Shown here: in pieces, positions 9,408 to 17,777 of the stretch | Layout of the letters: every line of letters starts with the position of its first letter | Position numbering within the stretch: position 1 is the stretch's first letter | NCBI RefSeq assembly: GCF_014200435.1 | Contig: NZ_JACHBR010000001.1 | Span: 62,001 to 126,000, forward strand | Reading direction: 5' to 3' | From: Sphaerisporangium krabiense | GTDB lineage: Bacteria; Actinomycetota; Actinomycetes; Streptosporangiales; Streptosporangiaceae | DNA: 64,000 nt | Notes under the pieces: model-generated | The model's input: the letters and a program-made list of their open reading frames with translations, nothing else | Database searches by the model: none | What the model was told of the DNA's origin: nothing | Made by a program: the position numbers and the translations under genes

Positions 9408-9737
9408 TCAGCCGCGCCGGCGGCGGCGCAGCATCGCGATCGCCGCGCCCACCACCACGATGGCGCCCACGCCGATGAGGATCGGGGCGAGGTTCGCGGC
9501 GGGCCGCTCGTCGCGCCACGCCTCGTCGCCCGAGTAGGGCTCGTGCGCGGGGCCGAGGCCCACCGCCTCGCGCGCCGAGGCGATCACCTGCTCGGCGTTG
9601 GCCTTGACCTTGGCGACGCCGCGCTCGGCGACGCGCTTGGGGCTGATACGGTCCACGATGGCGTCCACGGTGACAGCCAGCTCCGCCCTGCTGCGCTCGA
9701 TCCGGCGTTCGAGCGCCTCGGGGTCGGTGTCCGCCAT
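9408..9737 (-). CDS. DUF3618 family membrane-anchored protein
   Basis: 109 residues. The N-terminal DUF3618 segment (PEALERRIERSRAELAVTVDAI and an RISPKRVAERG core) is amphipathic. A single C-terminal transmembrane helix (LAPILIGVGAIVVVGAAIAML) ends in an arginine-rich cytoplasmic tail. The family is common in actinobacteria, often near phage-shock or envelope-stress genes; its function is unknown. ATG 9737 is chosen because AAGGGG sits seven bases upstream. It could read through into the downstream operon region, but a strong internal promoter lies between. Confidence 0.82.
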   Translation of the reverse strand: MADTDPEALERRIERSRAELAVTVDAIVDRISPKRVAERGVAKVKANAEQVIASAREAVGLGPAHEPYSGDEAWRDERPAANLAPILIGVGAIVVVGAAIAMLRRRRRG

Positions 9738-9860
9738 GGCGATCCCCTTCTCTTCGTCCCGCACGGGCCGCGCCGCGCCCACGGCGGCCGCTGGCGTCCC
9801 GGCATTTCAAGCGATCAGTCTGTCAGGTGCGGCCGCCGCCCGGCACGGGGGGCGTGCCGG

Positions 9861-9866
9861 TAGGTT
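9861..9866 (+). promoter_or_regulatory. -10 box TAGGTT, leaderless spacing
   Basis: TAGGTT followed by six bases and the GTG start at 9873. No Shine-Dalgarno precedes this gene, which fits a leaderless message. Confidence 0.5.
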
Positions 9867-9872
9867 GGTCCC

Positions 9873-10346
9873 GTGACACAGACGAGACTCGAGCCCGGCG
9901 ACGCCGCACCCGACTTCATCCTGCCCGATTCCACGGGCCAGGAGGTCGGCCTCAAGTCCCTGCGCGGCAACCGGGTCATCCTCTACTTCTACCCCGCGGC
10001 GATGACTCCCGGGTGCACCAAGCAGGCCTGCGACTTCCGCGACAGCCTGCAGAGCCTGAAGGCGGCGGGCTTCGCCGTGCTCGGTGTGTCCAAGGACACC
10101 CCGCAGAAGCTGGCGAAGTTCGCCGAGCGCGACGCGCTGAACTTCCCGCTGCTGTCCGACCCCGACCTGGCCGTCCACCAGGCGTACGGCGCCTACGGCG
10201 AGAAGACCATGTACGGGAAGACGACGGTCGGGGTGTTGCGGTCGACCTTCGTCATCGACGCCGACGGCACGATCGAGAAGGCGCTCTACAACGTGAAGGC
10301 CACGGGGCACGTCGCCCGCCTGCGCAAGGATCTGGGCCTCGAATAA
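9873..10346 (+). CDS. bcp: Bcp/PrxQ-type thioredoxin-dependent peroxiredoxin
   Basis: 157 residues, normal for Bcp. Peroxidatic Cys48 lies in TPGCTKQAC and the putative resolving Cys53 five residues later, the atypical 2-Cys PrxQ arrangement. It reduces H2O2 and organic hydroperoxides in the cytosol using thioredoxin. The GTG start is set by the TAGGTT box six bases upstream. The gene stands alone between the divergent DUF3618 gene and a tRNA. Confidence 0.93.
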   Translation: MTQTRLEPGDAAPDFILPDSTGQEVGLKSLRGNRVILYFYPAAMTPGCTKQACDFRDSLQSLKAAGFAVLGVSKDTPQKLAKFAERDALNFPLLSDPDLAVHQAYGAYGEKTMYGKTTVGVLRSTFVIDADGTIEKALYNVKATGHVARLRKDLGLE

Positions 10347-10401
10347 ACCGGTGCGGCGGGCCCCTCGCGCTCAACTATTATGGCGCATGCCGTAAAAGCC
10401 C

Positions 10402-10475
10402 GGGGTCGTAGCCCAATGGCAGGAGGCACAGGTTTTAGGTACCTGACAGTGTGGGTTCGAATCCCACCGACCCCA
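10402..10475 (+). tRNA. tRNA with anticodon UAG (Leu by code), short variable region
   Basis: A 74-nt cloverleaf. The acceptor stem GGGGTCG/CGACCCC is fully paired with discriminator A. The D arm (10411-10427) has GCC pairing GGC. The anticodon stem CAGGT/ACCTG closes the loop TTTAGGT with anticodon TAG (10436-10438). The T arm GTGGG-TTCGAAT-CCCAC is perfect. CCA is not encoded. The variable region is only five bases (10446-10450), whereas bacterial leucine tRNAs normally carry a long class II arm. The call by anticodon is therefore leucine, but aminoacylation identity is open. Confidence 0.88.
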
Positions 10476-10520
10476 CTCCCGGTCCCACCACCGGCCCGTT
10501 CCGGCGGGGGAAACAGGAGA

Positions 10521-10546
10521 GCCGCCTCCACCTGAGTGGAGGCGGC
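10521..10546 (+). terminator. rho-independent-like hairpin after the tRNA
   Basis: Perfect 11-bp stem (GCCGCCTCCAC/GTGGAGGCGGC) with loop CTGA. No T-tract follows, as is usual in this GC-rich genome. Confidence 0.75.
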
Positions 10547-10821
10547 CCGGCCGTGTCAGCCCGCTGGGCATGGGGCGTCTGGCGTCGGAAGGGCGGATTG
10601 CTCAGGGTCCCCCGGGGCCGCGTGACTCATCCCCCTTGCCACGCGACCCGTCGTCTTTGTTCCCCGGCATCACAATCTCCCTTTACTCACCCGAAGGTGG
10701 CTCCCACCGACAACTATCCCCTAGGCCCCGTAAGCGGGCTGTAAGCGGTTTTGTCCCTGTACGACCAGGGTCGTAGACCGAGATCCCTCTTCAGAGGGAA
10801 TGGGGATGAGCTGCGCGTACG

Positions 10822-10827
10822 TAGGGT
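10822..10827 (+). promoter_or_regulatory. -10 box TAGGGT, leaderless spacing
   Basis: TAGGGT then six bases then GTG at 10834. The preceding stretch 10547-10821 shows no gene; it probably holds only promoter DNA. Confidence 0.45.
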
Positions 10828-10833
10828 TGGGGC

Positions 10834-12015
10834 GTGTTCGGACGATTGCGCGCCCTGACAGCGCGCCACAGCCGGGTGGCGAACGCGCTCCTGCTCGTTC
10901 CGCTGATCGTTCTGAGCCTGATCTCCGCCGATGCCTACTCCCGCCCGCCGGCGCTCCCCGACGGCACCCGCCTCACGCCGGCGTCCTACCTCGGCCTGTC
11001 GGCGCTGCTCATCGTGCCGCTGCTCTGGCGGCGCAGCCGTCCCGTCCTGACCTTCGCCGCCGTCGCCGCCGTCAGCTTCGCGCAGTGGCTCATGCGCGTC
11101 GACGTGCTGCCCGGCAACCTCGCCGTCCTCGTGGCCATGTACGGCGTCGCCTCCCGGTGCGCGCCGCGCTGGGCCATCGCCGCCGGCCTGGTCGCCGAAC
11201 TCGGCGCGTGCCTGTCCCTCGCGCGGTGGCAGGGCCTCCCGTTCGGCGCCTACGCCTCCGCCTCGATGTTCGTGGTGGCCCCCTGGGTCGGCGGCATCTA
11301 CGCGAGCGTGCGGCGCCGCTACCTGGAGAGCCTGGAGGAACGTGCCATGCGCGCCGAGCGTGAGCGCGACCAGCAGGCCCGCATCGCCGCCGCCGCCGAA
11401 CGGGCCCGCATCGCCCGCGAACTGCACGACGTGGTCGCCCACAACGTCAGCGTCATGATCGTCCAGGCCGACGGCGCCGGGTACACCATCGACAGCGACC
11501 CCGAGAAGGCCCGCCGCGCCGTCCAGACCATCTCCAGCACCGGGCGGCAGGCCCTGGCCGAGATGCGCCGCCTCGTCGGCGTGCTGCGCGAGGACGCGGG
11601 GCCGGAGGAGGAGTACGCGCCCCAGCCCGGGGTCGCGGAGCTGGACGACCTGGTCGCCCAGGTCAGGCGCTCGGGGCTGCCGGTCGAGTACACGGTCAAG
11701 GGAGCTTTCCGCGACCTGCCGGAGGGCGAACAGCTCGTGATATACCGCATCGTCCAGGAGGCCCTCACGAACGCGCTCAAGCACGGCGGCCCCGGCGCCC
11801 GCGCCACCGTCGAGATGGAGTACGGTGCCCGGGAGATCCTGCTGCGGGTCACCGACGACGGGCGCGGCGCGGCGGCGCCCGCGGGTATCGGCGGGCACGG
11901 GCTGGTCGGCATGCGCGAGCGCGTCGCGATGTACGACGGCAGCGTCAAGGCCTCCCCGCGGCCGGGAGGCGGGTTCCAGGTGGCCGTGCGGCTCCCGGTG
12001 AGCAGGGCGGCGTGA
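10834..12015 (+). CDS. NarL-type sensor histidine kinase (HisKA_3 family)
   Basis: 393 residues. About five membrane helices occupy residues 15-160 without an obvious extracellular sensor domain, typical of intramembrane-sensing kinases. A coiled segment (165-190) leads to the HisKA_3 box with phospho-acceptor His198 in ARELHDVVAHN. A HATPase_c domain (NALKHGG, DDGRGA, GHGLVGMRERV) follows. Its stop overlaps the response-regulator start. The pair lies immediately upstream of a MacB-like exporter, so envelope or antibiotic stress control of that exporter is likely but inferred. Confidence 0.93.
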   Translation: MFGRLRALTARHSRVANALLLVPLIVLSLISADAYSRPPALPDGTRLTPASYLGLSALLIVPLLWRRSRPVLTFAAVAAVSFAQWLMRVDVLPGNLAVLVAMYGVASRCAPRWAIAAGLVAELGACLSLARWQGLPFGAYASASMFVVAPWVGGIYASVRRRYLESLEERAMRAERERDQQARIAAAAERARIARELHDVVAHNVSVMIVQADGAGYTIDSDPEKARRAVQTISSTGRQALAEMRRLVGVLREDAGPEEEYAPQPGVAELDDLVAQVRRSGLPVEYTVKGAFRDLPEGEQLVIYRIVQEALTNALKHGGPGARATVEMEYGAREILLRVTDDGRGAAAPAGIGGHGLVGMRERVAMYDGSVKASPRPGGGFQVAVRLPVSRAA

Positions 12016-12716
12016 TGACCGACGATCGGGGCGGCGACGTGACCATCAGAGTGGTGCTGGTCGACGACCAGGAGCTCGTCCGCGCCGGGTTCCGCATGGT
12101 CCTCGGCGCCCAGCCGGACATCGAGGTCGTCGGCGAGGCGCCCGACGGCGACGCCGCGGTCCACCTGCTCGGCTCGCTGGCGGCCGACGTCGTGCTCATG
12201 GACGTGCGCATGCCCCGCATGGACGGCGTCGAGGCCACCCGGCTGATCACGGCGCTGCCCGAGCCGCCCAAGGTGCTCATCCTCACCACGTTCGACCTCG
12301 ACGAGTACGCCTTCGCCGCGCTCAAGGCCGGCGCCGCGGGGTTCCTCCTCAAGGACGTCCCGCCGTCCGACCTGATCAGCGCGATCCGCTCCGTGCACGC
12401 CGGGGACGCCGTGGTCGCCCCCAGCACCACCCGGCGGCTGCTGGAGCGCTTCACCGCCCACCTGCCCGGCAAGGCCGCCCCCGAGCCCGAGGCGCTGCGC
12501 AGGCTCACCGCCCGCGAGCGCGAGGTCCTCGTTATGGTCGGGCGTGGCATGTCCAACGCCGAGATCGCCGACCGGCTCACGCTCGCCGAGGCCACCGTCA
12601 AGACCCACCTCGGCCGCGTCCTCGCCAAGCTCGGCGTCCGCGACCGCGCCCAGGCCGTCGTCTACGCCTACGAGACCGGCCTGATCACGCCGTTCGGCGG
12701 CGCCGCCGGCCGCTGA
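12015..12716 (+). CDS. NarL/FixJ-family response regulator
   Basis: 233 residues. The receiver domain has acidic pocket DD (17-18), phospho-acceptor Asp63 in LMDVRMP and the conserved KDV near residue 113. A C-terminal LuxR helix-turn-helix follows (LTAREREVLVMVGRGMSNAE). The ATG at 12015 overlaps the kinase stop (TGATG). A GTG at 12012 and a later GTG at 12039 are alternatives. It is partner of the kinase and a probable activator of the downstream ABC operon. Confidence 0.93.
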   Translation: MTDDRGGDVTIRVVLVDDQELVRAGFRMVLGAQPDIEVVGEAPDGDAAVHLLGSLAADVVLMDVRMPRMDGVEATRLITALPEPPKVLILTTFDLDEYAFAALKAGAAGFLLKDVPPSDLISAIRSVHAGDAVVAPSTTRRLLERFTAHLPGKAAPEPEALRRLTAREREVLVMVGRGMSNAEIADRLTLAEATVKTHLGRVLAKLGVRDRAQAVVYAYETGLITPFGGAAGR

Positions 12717-12841
12717 CGCGCCGCTCAGACTTTCGGCCGACTTCGGGGTACCCCAGGGGTCGCACACGCCCCGCCGGGCCAGCCCCCGGGCGTACGGGAA
12801 GTCCGTCCCCAGGGCTCATGGAACCCGGCTCCCGCGGCCAT

Positions 12842-12869
12842 AGCGTTGAGATCACTGCAGATCAACGCT
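12842..12869. promoter_or_regulatory. inverted repeat upstream of the MacB-like ABC operon
   Basis: AGCGTTGA (12842-12849) and TCAACGCT (12862-12869), 8-bp perfect arms 12 bp apart, about 23 bp before the ABC start codon. The centre-to-centre spacing of 20 bp suits a dimeric regulator such as the upstream LuxR-type response regulator. This is inference only. Confidence 0.45.
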
Positions 12870-12891
12870 GAACCGCGTCAAGGAGCCAGAT

Positions 12892-13653
12892 GTGACCATC
12901 ACCGGAGAAGAAGCCCTCCGCCGGGCCGCGCCCGCGGCCGTCGTCGCGCGCGGCGTGACGAAGGTCTACGGCCAGGGAGACGCCGCCGTGCACGCGCTGC
13001 GCGGCGTGGACGTCGGGTTCGAGACCGGAGCCTTCACGGCGATCATGGGTCCGTCGGGCTCCGGCAAGTCCACGTTGATGCACTGCCTGGCCGGGCTCGA
13101 CAGCGTCACCAAGGGCGAGGTGCGCATCGGCGACGTGGACATCACCCGGTTGAACGACAAGCAGCTCACCCTGCTGCGCCGCGATCGGGTCGGGTTCATC
13201 TTCCAGGCGTTCAACCTGCTGCCCACGCTGTCGGCCGAGCAGAACATCATGCTCCCGCTGGACATCTCGGGCCGCCAGGCCGACCCCGAGCTGTTCAAGG
13301 TCGTGATCCGCACCGTCGGGCTCGGCGACCGGCTGAAGCACAGGCCGAGCGAGCTGTCGGGCGGCCAGCAGCAGCGCGTCGCGGTGGCCCGCGCCCTGAT
13401 CAGCAAGCCGCAGGTCATCTTCGCCGACGAGCCCACCGGCAACCTCGACTCGCGCAGCGGCGCCGAGGTGCTGTCCTTCCTGCGGACCTCGGTGCGCGAG
13501 CTGGGCCAGACCATCGTCATGGTCACCCACGACCCCGTCGCCGCCTCCTACGCCGACCGCGTGGTGTTCCTCAGGGACGGCGTGCTGGTGACCGAGCTCG
13601 TCCACCCCTCCCCGCAGAGCGTGCTCGACACGCTGATGAAGCTGGAGGGCTGA
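12892..13653 (+). CDS. MacB/LolD-type ABC transporter ATPase
   Basis: 253 residues. Walker [11 protein letters not shown]-loop [12 protein letters not shown], signature LSGGQQQR and Walker [14 protein letters not shown] are all present; the FNLLP Q-loop and PTGNLD motif mark the MacB/FtsE/LolD subgroup. The start is the GTG at 12892 because the ATG two bases earlier runs straight into TGA. AAGGAG lies just upstream. It is followed after 1 bp by its FtsX-like permease. Likely a mechanotransmission-type exporter of peptides or antibiotics rather than an importer. Confidence 0.93.
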   Translation: MTITGEEALRRAAPAAVVARGVTKVYGQGDAAVHALRGVDVGFETGAFTAIMGPSGSGKSTLMHCLAGLDSVTKGEVRIGDVDITRLNDKQLTLLRRDRVGFIFQAFNLLPTLSAEQNIMLPLDISGRQADPELFKVVIRTVGLGDRLKHRPSELSGGQQQRVAVARALISKPQVIFADEPTGNLDSRSGAEVLSFLRTSVRELGQTIVMVTHDPVAASYADRVVFLRDGVLVTELVHPSPQSVLDTLMKLEG

Positions 13654-13654
13654 G

Positions 13655-16174
13655 GTGCTCAAGAGCACTCTGGCCGGGCTGCGCGCGCACAAGCTGCGGC
13701 TCCTGCTCACCTCCCTCGCCATCACGCTCGGCGTGGGCTTCATCGCGGGCACGTTCGTGCTCACCGACACGCTCCAGTCCGACGTCACCCAGCGGATCGC
13801 CGCCTCCGCCGACAAGGTGGACGTCGCGGTGCTGCCCGCCGGCCCCGGCGGCGAGTCGCCGGGCCGGCTGGACGCCAAGGACCTGGAGAAGGTCCGCGGC
13901 GTGACCGGCGTCGCCGAGGCCCAGGGCGTCGTCCAGGGCGAGGCCCCGCTGATCGGCAAGGACGGCAAGGCCGTCGGCGACTTCCCCACGGCGGGCGTCT
14001 CCATCGTCACCGGCAGGCTCGCCCGCACGACGATCACCTCCGGCGTCGCGCCGGCCGCGGCCGACCAGGTGGTCCTCGACGAGAACACCGCCAAGACCCG
14101 GAACTTCGCGATCGGCGACACCGTCCGCGTCCTCGGCCGCGACGGCAAGCCGGCGTCCTTCCGCGTGGTGGGCCTGTTCGACGTGGGCGTCGACCAGCGG
14201 ATGGCCATGACCGGCGCCGTCGGGTTCACCGGCGCGACCGCGCAGACCATGACCGGCCAGAAGGGCTTCGCCGAGATCGACGTCGCCGCCGCGCCCGGCG
14301 TCTCGCCGCAGACGCTGAAGGCGTCCGTCGCCGCCGCGCTCGGCGGGGCCGGCCACACGGTGCGCACCGGGCAGGAGCTGGTGGACGAGCTGGCCAAGGC
14401 CAACGGCGCGGACATGCGGTTCATCACCATCGGCCTGCTGATGTTCGGCGTGGTCGCGATGCTCGTGGCGGCGCTCGTCATCTACAACACGTTCAACATC
14501 CTGATCGCCCAGCGCGCCCGCGAGCTGGCGCTGCTGCGCTGCATCGGCGCCACCCGCAAGCAGGTCTTCGGCTCGGTGCTGCTGGAGTCCGTGGTCGTCG
14601 GGGTCATCTCCTCGGTGCTCGGCCTGCTCGTCGGCTACGGGCTCGGGGCCGGCGCGATCGCCGTGGCCGGGGCGATGGGGCAGGACCTGCCCGTCGTGGG
14701 CGTGTCGCTCGCGCCGAGGACCATCGCGCTCGCGCTGGCCATCGGCGTGCTCGTCACCGTCGGCGCCGCCCTGCTGCCGGCCCGGACGGCCACCCGGGTC
14801 GCGCCCATCGCCGCGCTGCGCAGTCAGACCGACGAGCAGACCTTCCGGGCCGGCGTGCTGCGGACGGTGTTCGCCGCGCTGTTCCTGGTCGCCGGCGTCG
14901 GCGCCACGGCCGCGGGCGTCATGGCCCCGCCCGGGCCGGAGGCCCTGTTCATCGTCATGGGCGGCGGGGCGCTGACCTTCTGCGCGGTGCTCATCCTCGG
15001 GCCCGTCATCGTCAAGCCGCTCAGCGCGTTCGCGGGCTGGCTGCCCGCCAAGCTGGCGGGCGTGCCCGGCAGGCTCGCCGTCGACAACGCGCGGCGCAAC
15101 CCCAAGCGGTCCGCCACCACGACGGTCGCGCTGACGATCGGCGTGACGCTGATGACGCTGATCTCCGTCATCACCGCCACCACGCGGGCGACGATCTCCG
15201 CCCAGCTCGACGACCAGTTCCCCGTCGACTACATGGTCATGTCGCAGGGGTCCCTCTCCGACCGCGACGCCCCGGCCGGGGTGCCGCCGGAGCTCTCCAC
15301 CGCGCTGCGCGCCCGGCCCGAGCTCGCCTCGGTGGTGCAGATCCGCCAGAGGGAGGCCCGGGTCAACGGCGGCGAGTACCAGGTCGGCACCTTCGAAGGC
15401 CCCTACAAGGCCGTGGCCACCAAGGGCACCACGCGCGGGTTCACCGGCTCCACCGCCATGCTGAACACGAGCGCGGCCAAGGAGCTGAAGGCCTCCCCCG
15501 GCGGCACGCTGGCGCTCGCCACCCCCAAGGGCGGGACCGTGGACGTCAAGGTCATCGCGATCTTCGACGACTCGGCGCCGCTGCCCGCGATCACCGTGCC
15601 CGCCGACGGCTTCGCCACGTGGTTCGGCGCCATGAACGACGAGCAGGTGCTCGTCAACGCCAAGGACGGCGTCGGCGCCGTGGCGTCCAGGAAGGCCGTC
15701 GAGGCCGCGGCGCAGGCGTTCCCCGCCGCGAAGGTGCTCAGCTCCACCGAGATCCGCGGCCAGTTCGACGACATGCTCGACACCATGCTCATGGTGATCT
15801 CCGGGCTGCTCGGCCTGGCGATCCTCATCTCGCTGCTCGGCATCGCCAACACCCTCAGCCTGTCGGTGCACGAGCGCACCCGGGAGTCGGCGCTGCTGCG
15901 CGCCCTCGGCCTGACCCGGCCGCAGCTCCGGCGCATGCTGTCGCTGGAAGCGCTGATCATGGGCCTGATCGGGGCCATCGTCGGGGTCGTCCTCGGCGGG
16001 GCCTTCGGCTGGGCCGCCACGCAGACGCTCGTGGAGGACGTCCTGTTCCGCGTGCCCGTCACGCAGGTGCTGCTCTTCGTCGCCCTCTCCGGCCTCGCCG
16101 GCGTCCTCGCCGCCCTCCTCCCCGGCCGCCGCGCCTCCCGCGCCTCCATCGTCACCTCCCTCGCGAGCACCTGA
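13655..16174 (+). CDS. FtsX-like/MacB-type ABC transporter permease
   Basis: 839 residues with the actinobacterial layout: an N-terminal helix (about 17-37), a large extracytoplasmic domain, three helices with an FtsX domain around residues 260-390, then helices near 405-480, a second extracytoplasmic domain and a C-terminal FtsX domain with three helices (about 705-835). GTG 13655 follows the ATPase stop by one base. Together with the ATPase it forms an exporter or lipid/peptide-stress transporter controlled, probably, by the upstream two-component system. Confidence 0.92.
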   Translation: MLKSTLAGLRAHKLRLLLTSLAITLGVGFIAGTFVLTDTLQSDVTQRIAASADKVDVAVLPAGPGGESPGRLDAKDLEKVRGVTGVAEAQGVVQGEAPLIGKDGKAVGDFPTAGVSIVTGRLARTTITSGVAPAAADQVVLDENTAKTRNFAIGDTVRVLGRDGKPASFRVVGLFDVGVDQRMAMTGAVGFTGATAQTMTGQKGFAEIDVAAAPGVSPQTLKASVAAALGGAGHTVRTGQELVDELAKANGADMRFITIGLLMFGVVAMLVAALVIYNTFNILIAQRARELALLRCIGATRKQVFGSVLLESVVVGVISSVLGLLVGYGLGAGAIAVAGAMGQDLPVVGVSLAPRTIALALAIGVLVTVGAALLPARTATRVAPIAALRSQTDEQTFRAGVLRTVFAALFLVAGVGATAAGVMAPPGPEALFIVMGGGALTFCAVLILGPVIVKPLSAFAGWLPAKLAGVPGRLAVDNARRNPKRSATTTVALTIGVTLMTLISVITATTRATISAQLDDQFPVDYMVMSQGSLSDRDAPAGVPPELSTALRARPELASVVQIRQREARVNGGEYQVGTFEGPYKAVATKGTTRGFTGSTAMLNTSAAKELKASPGGTLALATPKGGTVDVKVIAIFDDSAPLPAITVPADGFATWFGAMNDEQVLVNAKDGVGAVASRKAVEAAAQAFPAAKVLSSTEIRGQFDDMLDTMLMVISGLLGLAILISLLGIANTLSLSVHERTRESALLRALGLTRPQLRRMLSLEALIMGLIGAIVGVVLGGAFGWAATQTLVEDVLFRVPVTQVLLFVALSGLAGVLAALLPGRRASRASIVTSLAST

Positions 16175-16185
16175 CCCGCGCGACG

Positions 16186-16233
16186 CGACACCGGCGGGGA
16201 CGCCTCCCAGGAGTGCCGTCCCCGCCGGTGTCG
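16186..16233. terminator. bidirectional terminator hairpin
   Basis: 17-bp perfect stem (16186-16202 with 16217-16233) and a 14-base loop. It lies between the convergent permease and immunity-like gene and can serve both strands. Confidence 0.85.
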
Positions 16234-16250
16234 TTCACGGTCTGAGCCCT

Positions 16251-16562
16251 TCATGCCGGGCGATGGGCCTGCCACTCGCCGGCCACCTCCTCCGGAGCGA
16301 GCAGGGGACGGATCGACAGTTCGCCCGTGAGACCGTCGATCACCGCGCACCCGCCTCCCGCGACCTCCGGGAGCACGGACGGGTCGTCGTTCTCCGAGCC
16401 TCTGGCCCAGGCGACGTATCCGCCGTCGAAGGCGTGCAGCCCCACCTCGGTGGCCTGGTCCGCGGGCAGCGGCCCATTGAAATACTCCTCGGCCAACGCC
16501 CGCACCAGCTCCACCGGCATCCCCCGCCCGCTCATGGTTCGCGCGGTCTCCTGTCCGGTCAC
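16251..16562 (-). CDS. putative immunity protein (Imm35/YrhB-like)
   Basis: 103 residues, small and acidic, no signal peptide or membrane segment. The C-terminal half, with the pattern AVIDGLTGELSIRPLLAPEEV, resembles the YrhB/Imm35 group found next to polymorphic toxins. The GTG at 16562 overlaps the TGA of the toxin-like gene (GTGA), so the two are translationally coupled; an internal ATG (MSGRG...) is an alternative start. Function as antidote to the upstream deamidase domain is inferred from family resemblance and position. Confidence 0.65.
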   Translation of the reverse strand: MTGQETARTMSGRGMPVELVRALAEEYFNGPLPADQATEVGLHAFDGGYVAWARGSENDDPSVLPEVAGGGCAVIDGLTGELSIRPLLAPEEVAGEWQAHRPA

Positions 16563-17608
16563 AGTCGTCTCCCCCGGCGGTCGATCGCCACGCAGAAGAC
16601 TCCGGTGACCGGGCCCGGCAGGGGGTCCACGGAGGCGCGCCCGCGTTGGCCGTCCACCCAGACGACCTCGCCCGCGCTGTTCAGGGCGTTCCAGGCGTGG
16701 GCGCCGCCGGAGGACCAGCGGGTGACCAGGACGGCCGCCGCGCCGTGCCCGCCCGAACGCAGCCGCCGCGCGACGGCCGTGTACGCCCGGCGGCCCTGCC
16801 CGACGTACTCGAACCGGTGCCCCAGCCACCGCTCGGCCCGCGCCACCCCGCCCACCTCCCCCGCCAGCGAGGGCCTGCCGAGCCGGTCGTACTCGGGCAG
16901 GCGCGCCGCGGCCACGACCGGCTCGCCGTGCCAGGTGGAGATCACCGCCAGCGCGCAGTCCAGCGCGTTGGTGGCCCGGAACGGATCCTCGGCAGGCCCT
17001 TCGCCGTTGACCAGCCGGATCCAGATGCCACGCGGATCGGGGAAACGCGCCCCCTCAGGCACGGCCTGACACAGGTCGCGCTGCAGCTCGGGATCGGGCC
17101 AGACGAGCCCTCCCGGGGTGCCGTACGGCCTGCTCGCGTCCAGCCTGACCGGACGCTCCCGCGTGTCGAACCAGTCATCCTCGGGCCCCCGCCACCCCGG
17201 CGCGGCCGGCCACTCAAGGGTCGTCACGTCAGAGGCCGGTGGCACGGCGGGCGGCTGCGCCTCTGCCGGCGGCGGGGCCGCCTCCGGCCGGAACGACGGC
17301 GTCCGTGGCTCCCCCGGAGCTCCGCCGGACCGGCGTGTCTCCGTCCCGGTCCGAAATGAGGGCGTCCCCGACCGCCGGGGCACCCCTCCGGCCCGGCCGG
17401 CCGGTCCCCCATCGGTGCGCGGCGCGTCCGGCCGCGCCGACGGTGGATCAACGTGAGGCGGACGCCACTCGGCCGCCGATGTCTCGGCCGCCCGTTCGTA
17501 GTCGCGCCAGCGGACGCCGTCGGCGGTGACGACGGGGTTGTACCCCGTCCGTGCCGCGCGCCGCGACACCCCTGCCCGCGACGGCACGACGTTATCGGTC
17601 CCGGTCAT
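16559..17608 (-). CDS. toxin glutamine deamidase (papain-like fold) domain protein
   Basis: 349 residues. Residues 1-50 are of unknown type (contains GYNPVVTADGVRW). Residues 51-130 are a Pro/Arg/Gly-rich disordered linker with TPSFR twice. The C-terminal 180 residues match the papain-fold glutamine-deamidase toxin domain: Cys218 in NALDCAL, His304 in GGAHAWN and Asp319 in VWVDGQRG form the expected triad. This fold in polymorphic toxins deamidates glutamine in host or rival proteins. No signal peptide, WXG100, PAAR or RHS part is present, so delivery is unclear. ATG 17608 has GGGGGA seven bases upstream. The immunity-like gene follows with overlap. Confidence 0.72.
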   Translation of the reverse strand: MTGTDNVVPSRAGVSRRAARTGYNPVVTADGVRWRDYERAAETSAAEWRPPHVDPPSARPDAPRTDGGPAGRAGGVPRRSGTPSFRTGTETRRSGGAPGEPRTPSFRPEAAPPPAEAQPPAVPPASDVTTLEWPAAPGWRGPEDDWFDTRERPVRLDASRPYGTPGGLVWPDPELQRDLCQAVPEGARFPDPRGIWIRLVNGEGPAEDPFRATNALDCALAVISTWHGEPVVAAARLPEYDRLGRPSLAGEVGGVARAERWLGHRFEYVGQGRRAYTAVARRLRSGGHGAAAVLVTRWSSGGAHAWNALNSAGEVVWVDGQRGRASVDPLPGPVTGVFCVAIDRRGRRL

Positions 17609-17777
17609 GTGTTCCCCCGTGTGTATGGCCGGACGACGCCGATCGTAGGCGGCGGCACCCGCGAAGAACCGCCGATTCACCGCCCAACCTGGAACCACGG
17701 GTCAGCCGTGACCAGCACCACCCCAGAACTCCGGGCCTACGGCGGGGGCGTCCTCGGTCCCGCGCGGCGAGAAGCGG

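Noticed and set aside
10547-10821. Short frames after the tRNA terminator that might be a small gene.
   Set aside because: Codon usage is unlike the neighbours, no ribosome site, no conserved motif.
12820-12847. ECF-type promoter GGAAC...CGTT ahead of the MacB-like operon.
   Set aside because: The spacer of 19 bp is longer than usual for ECF promoters and the CGTT lies inside the dyad.
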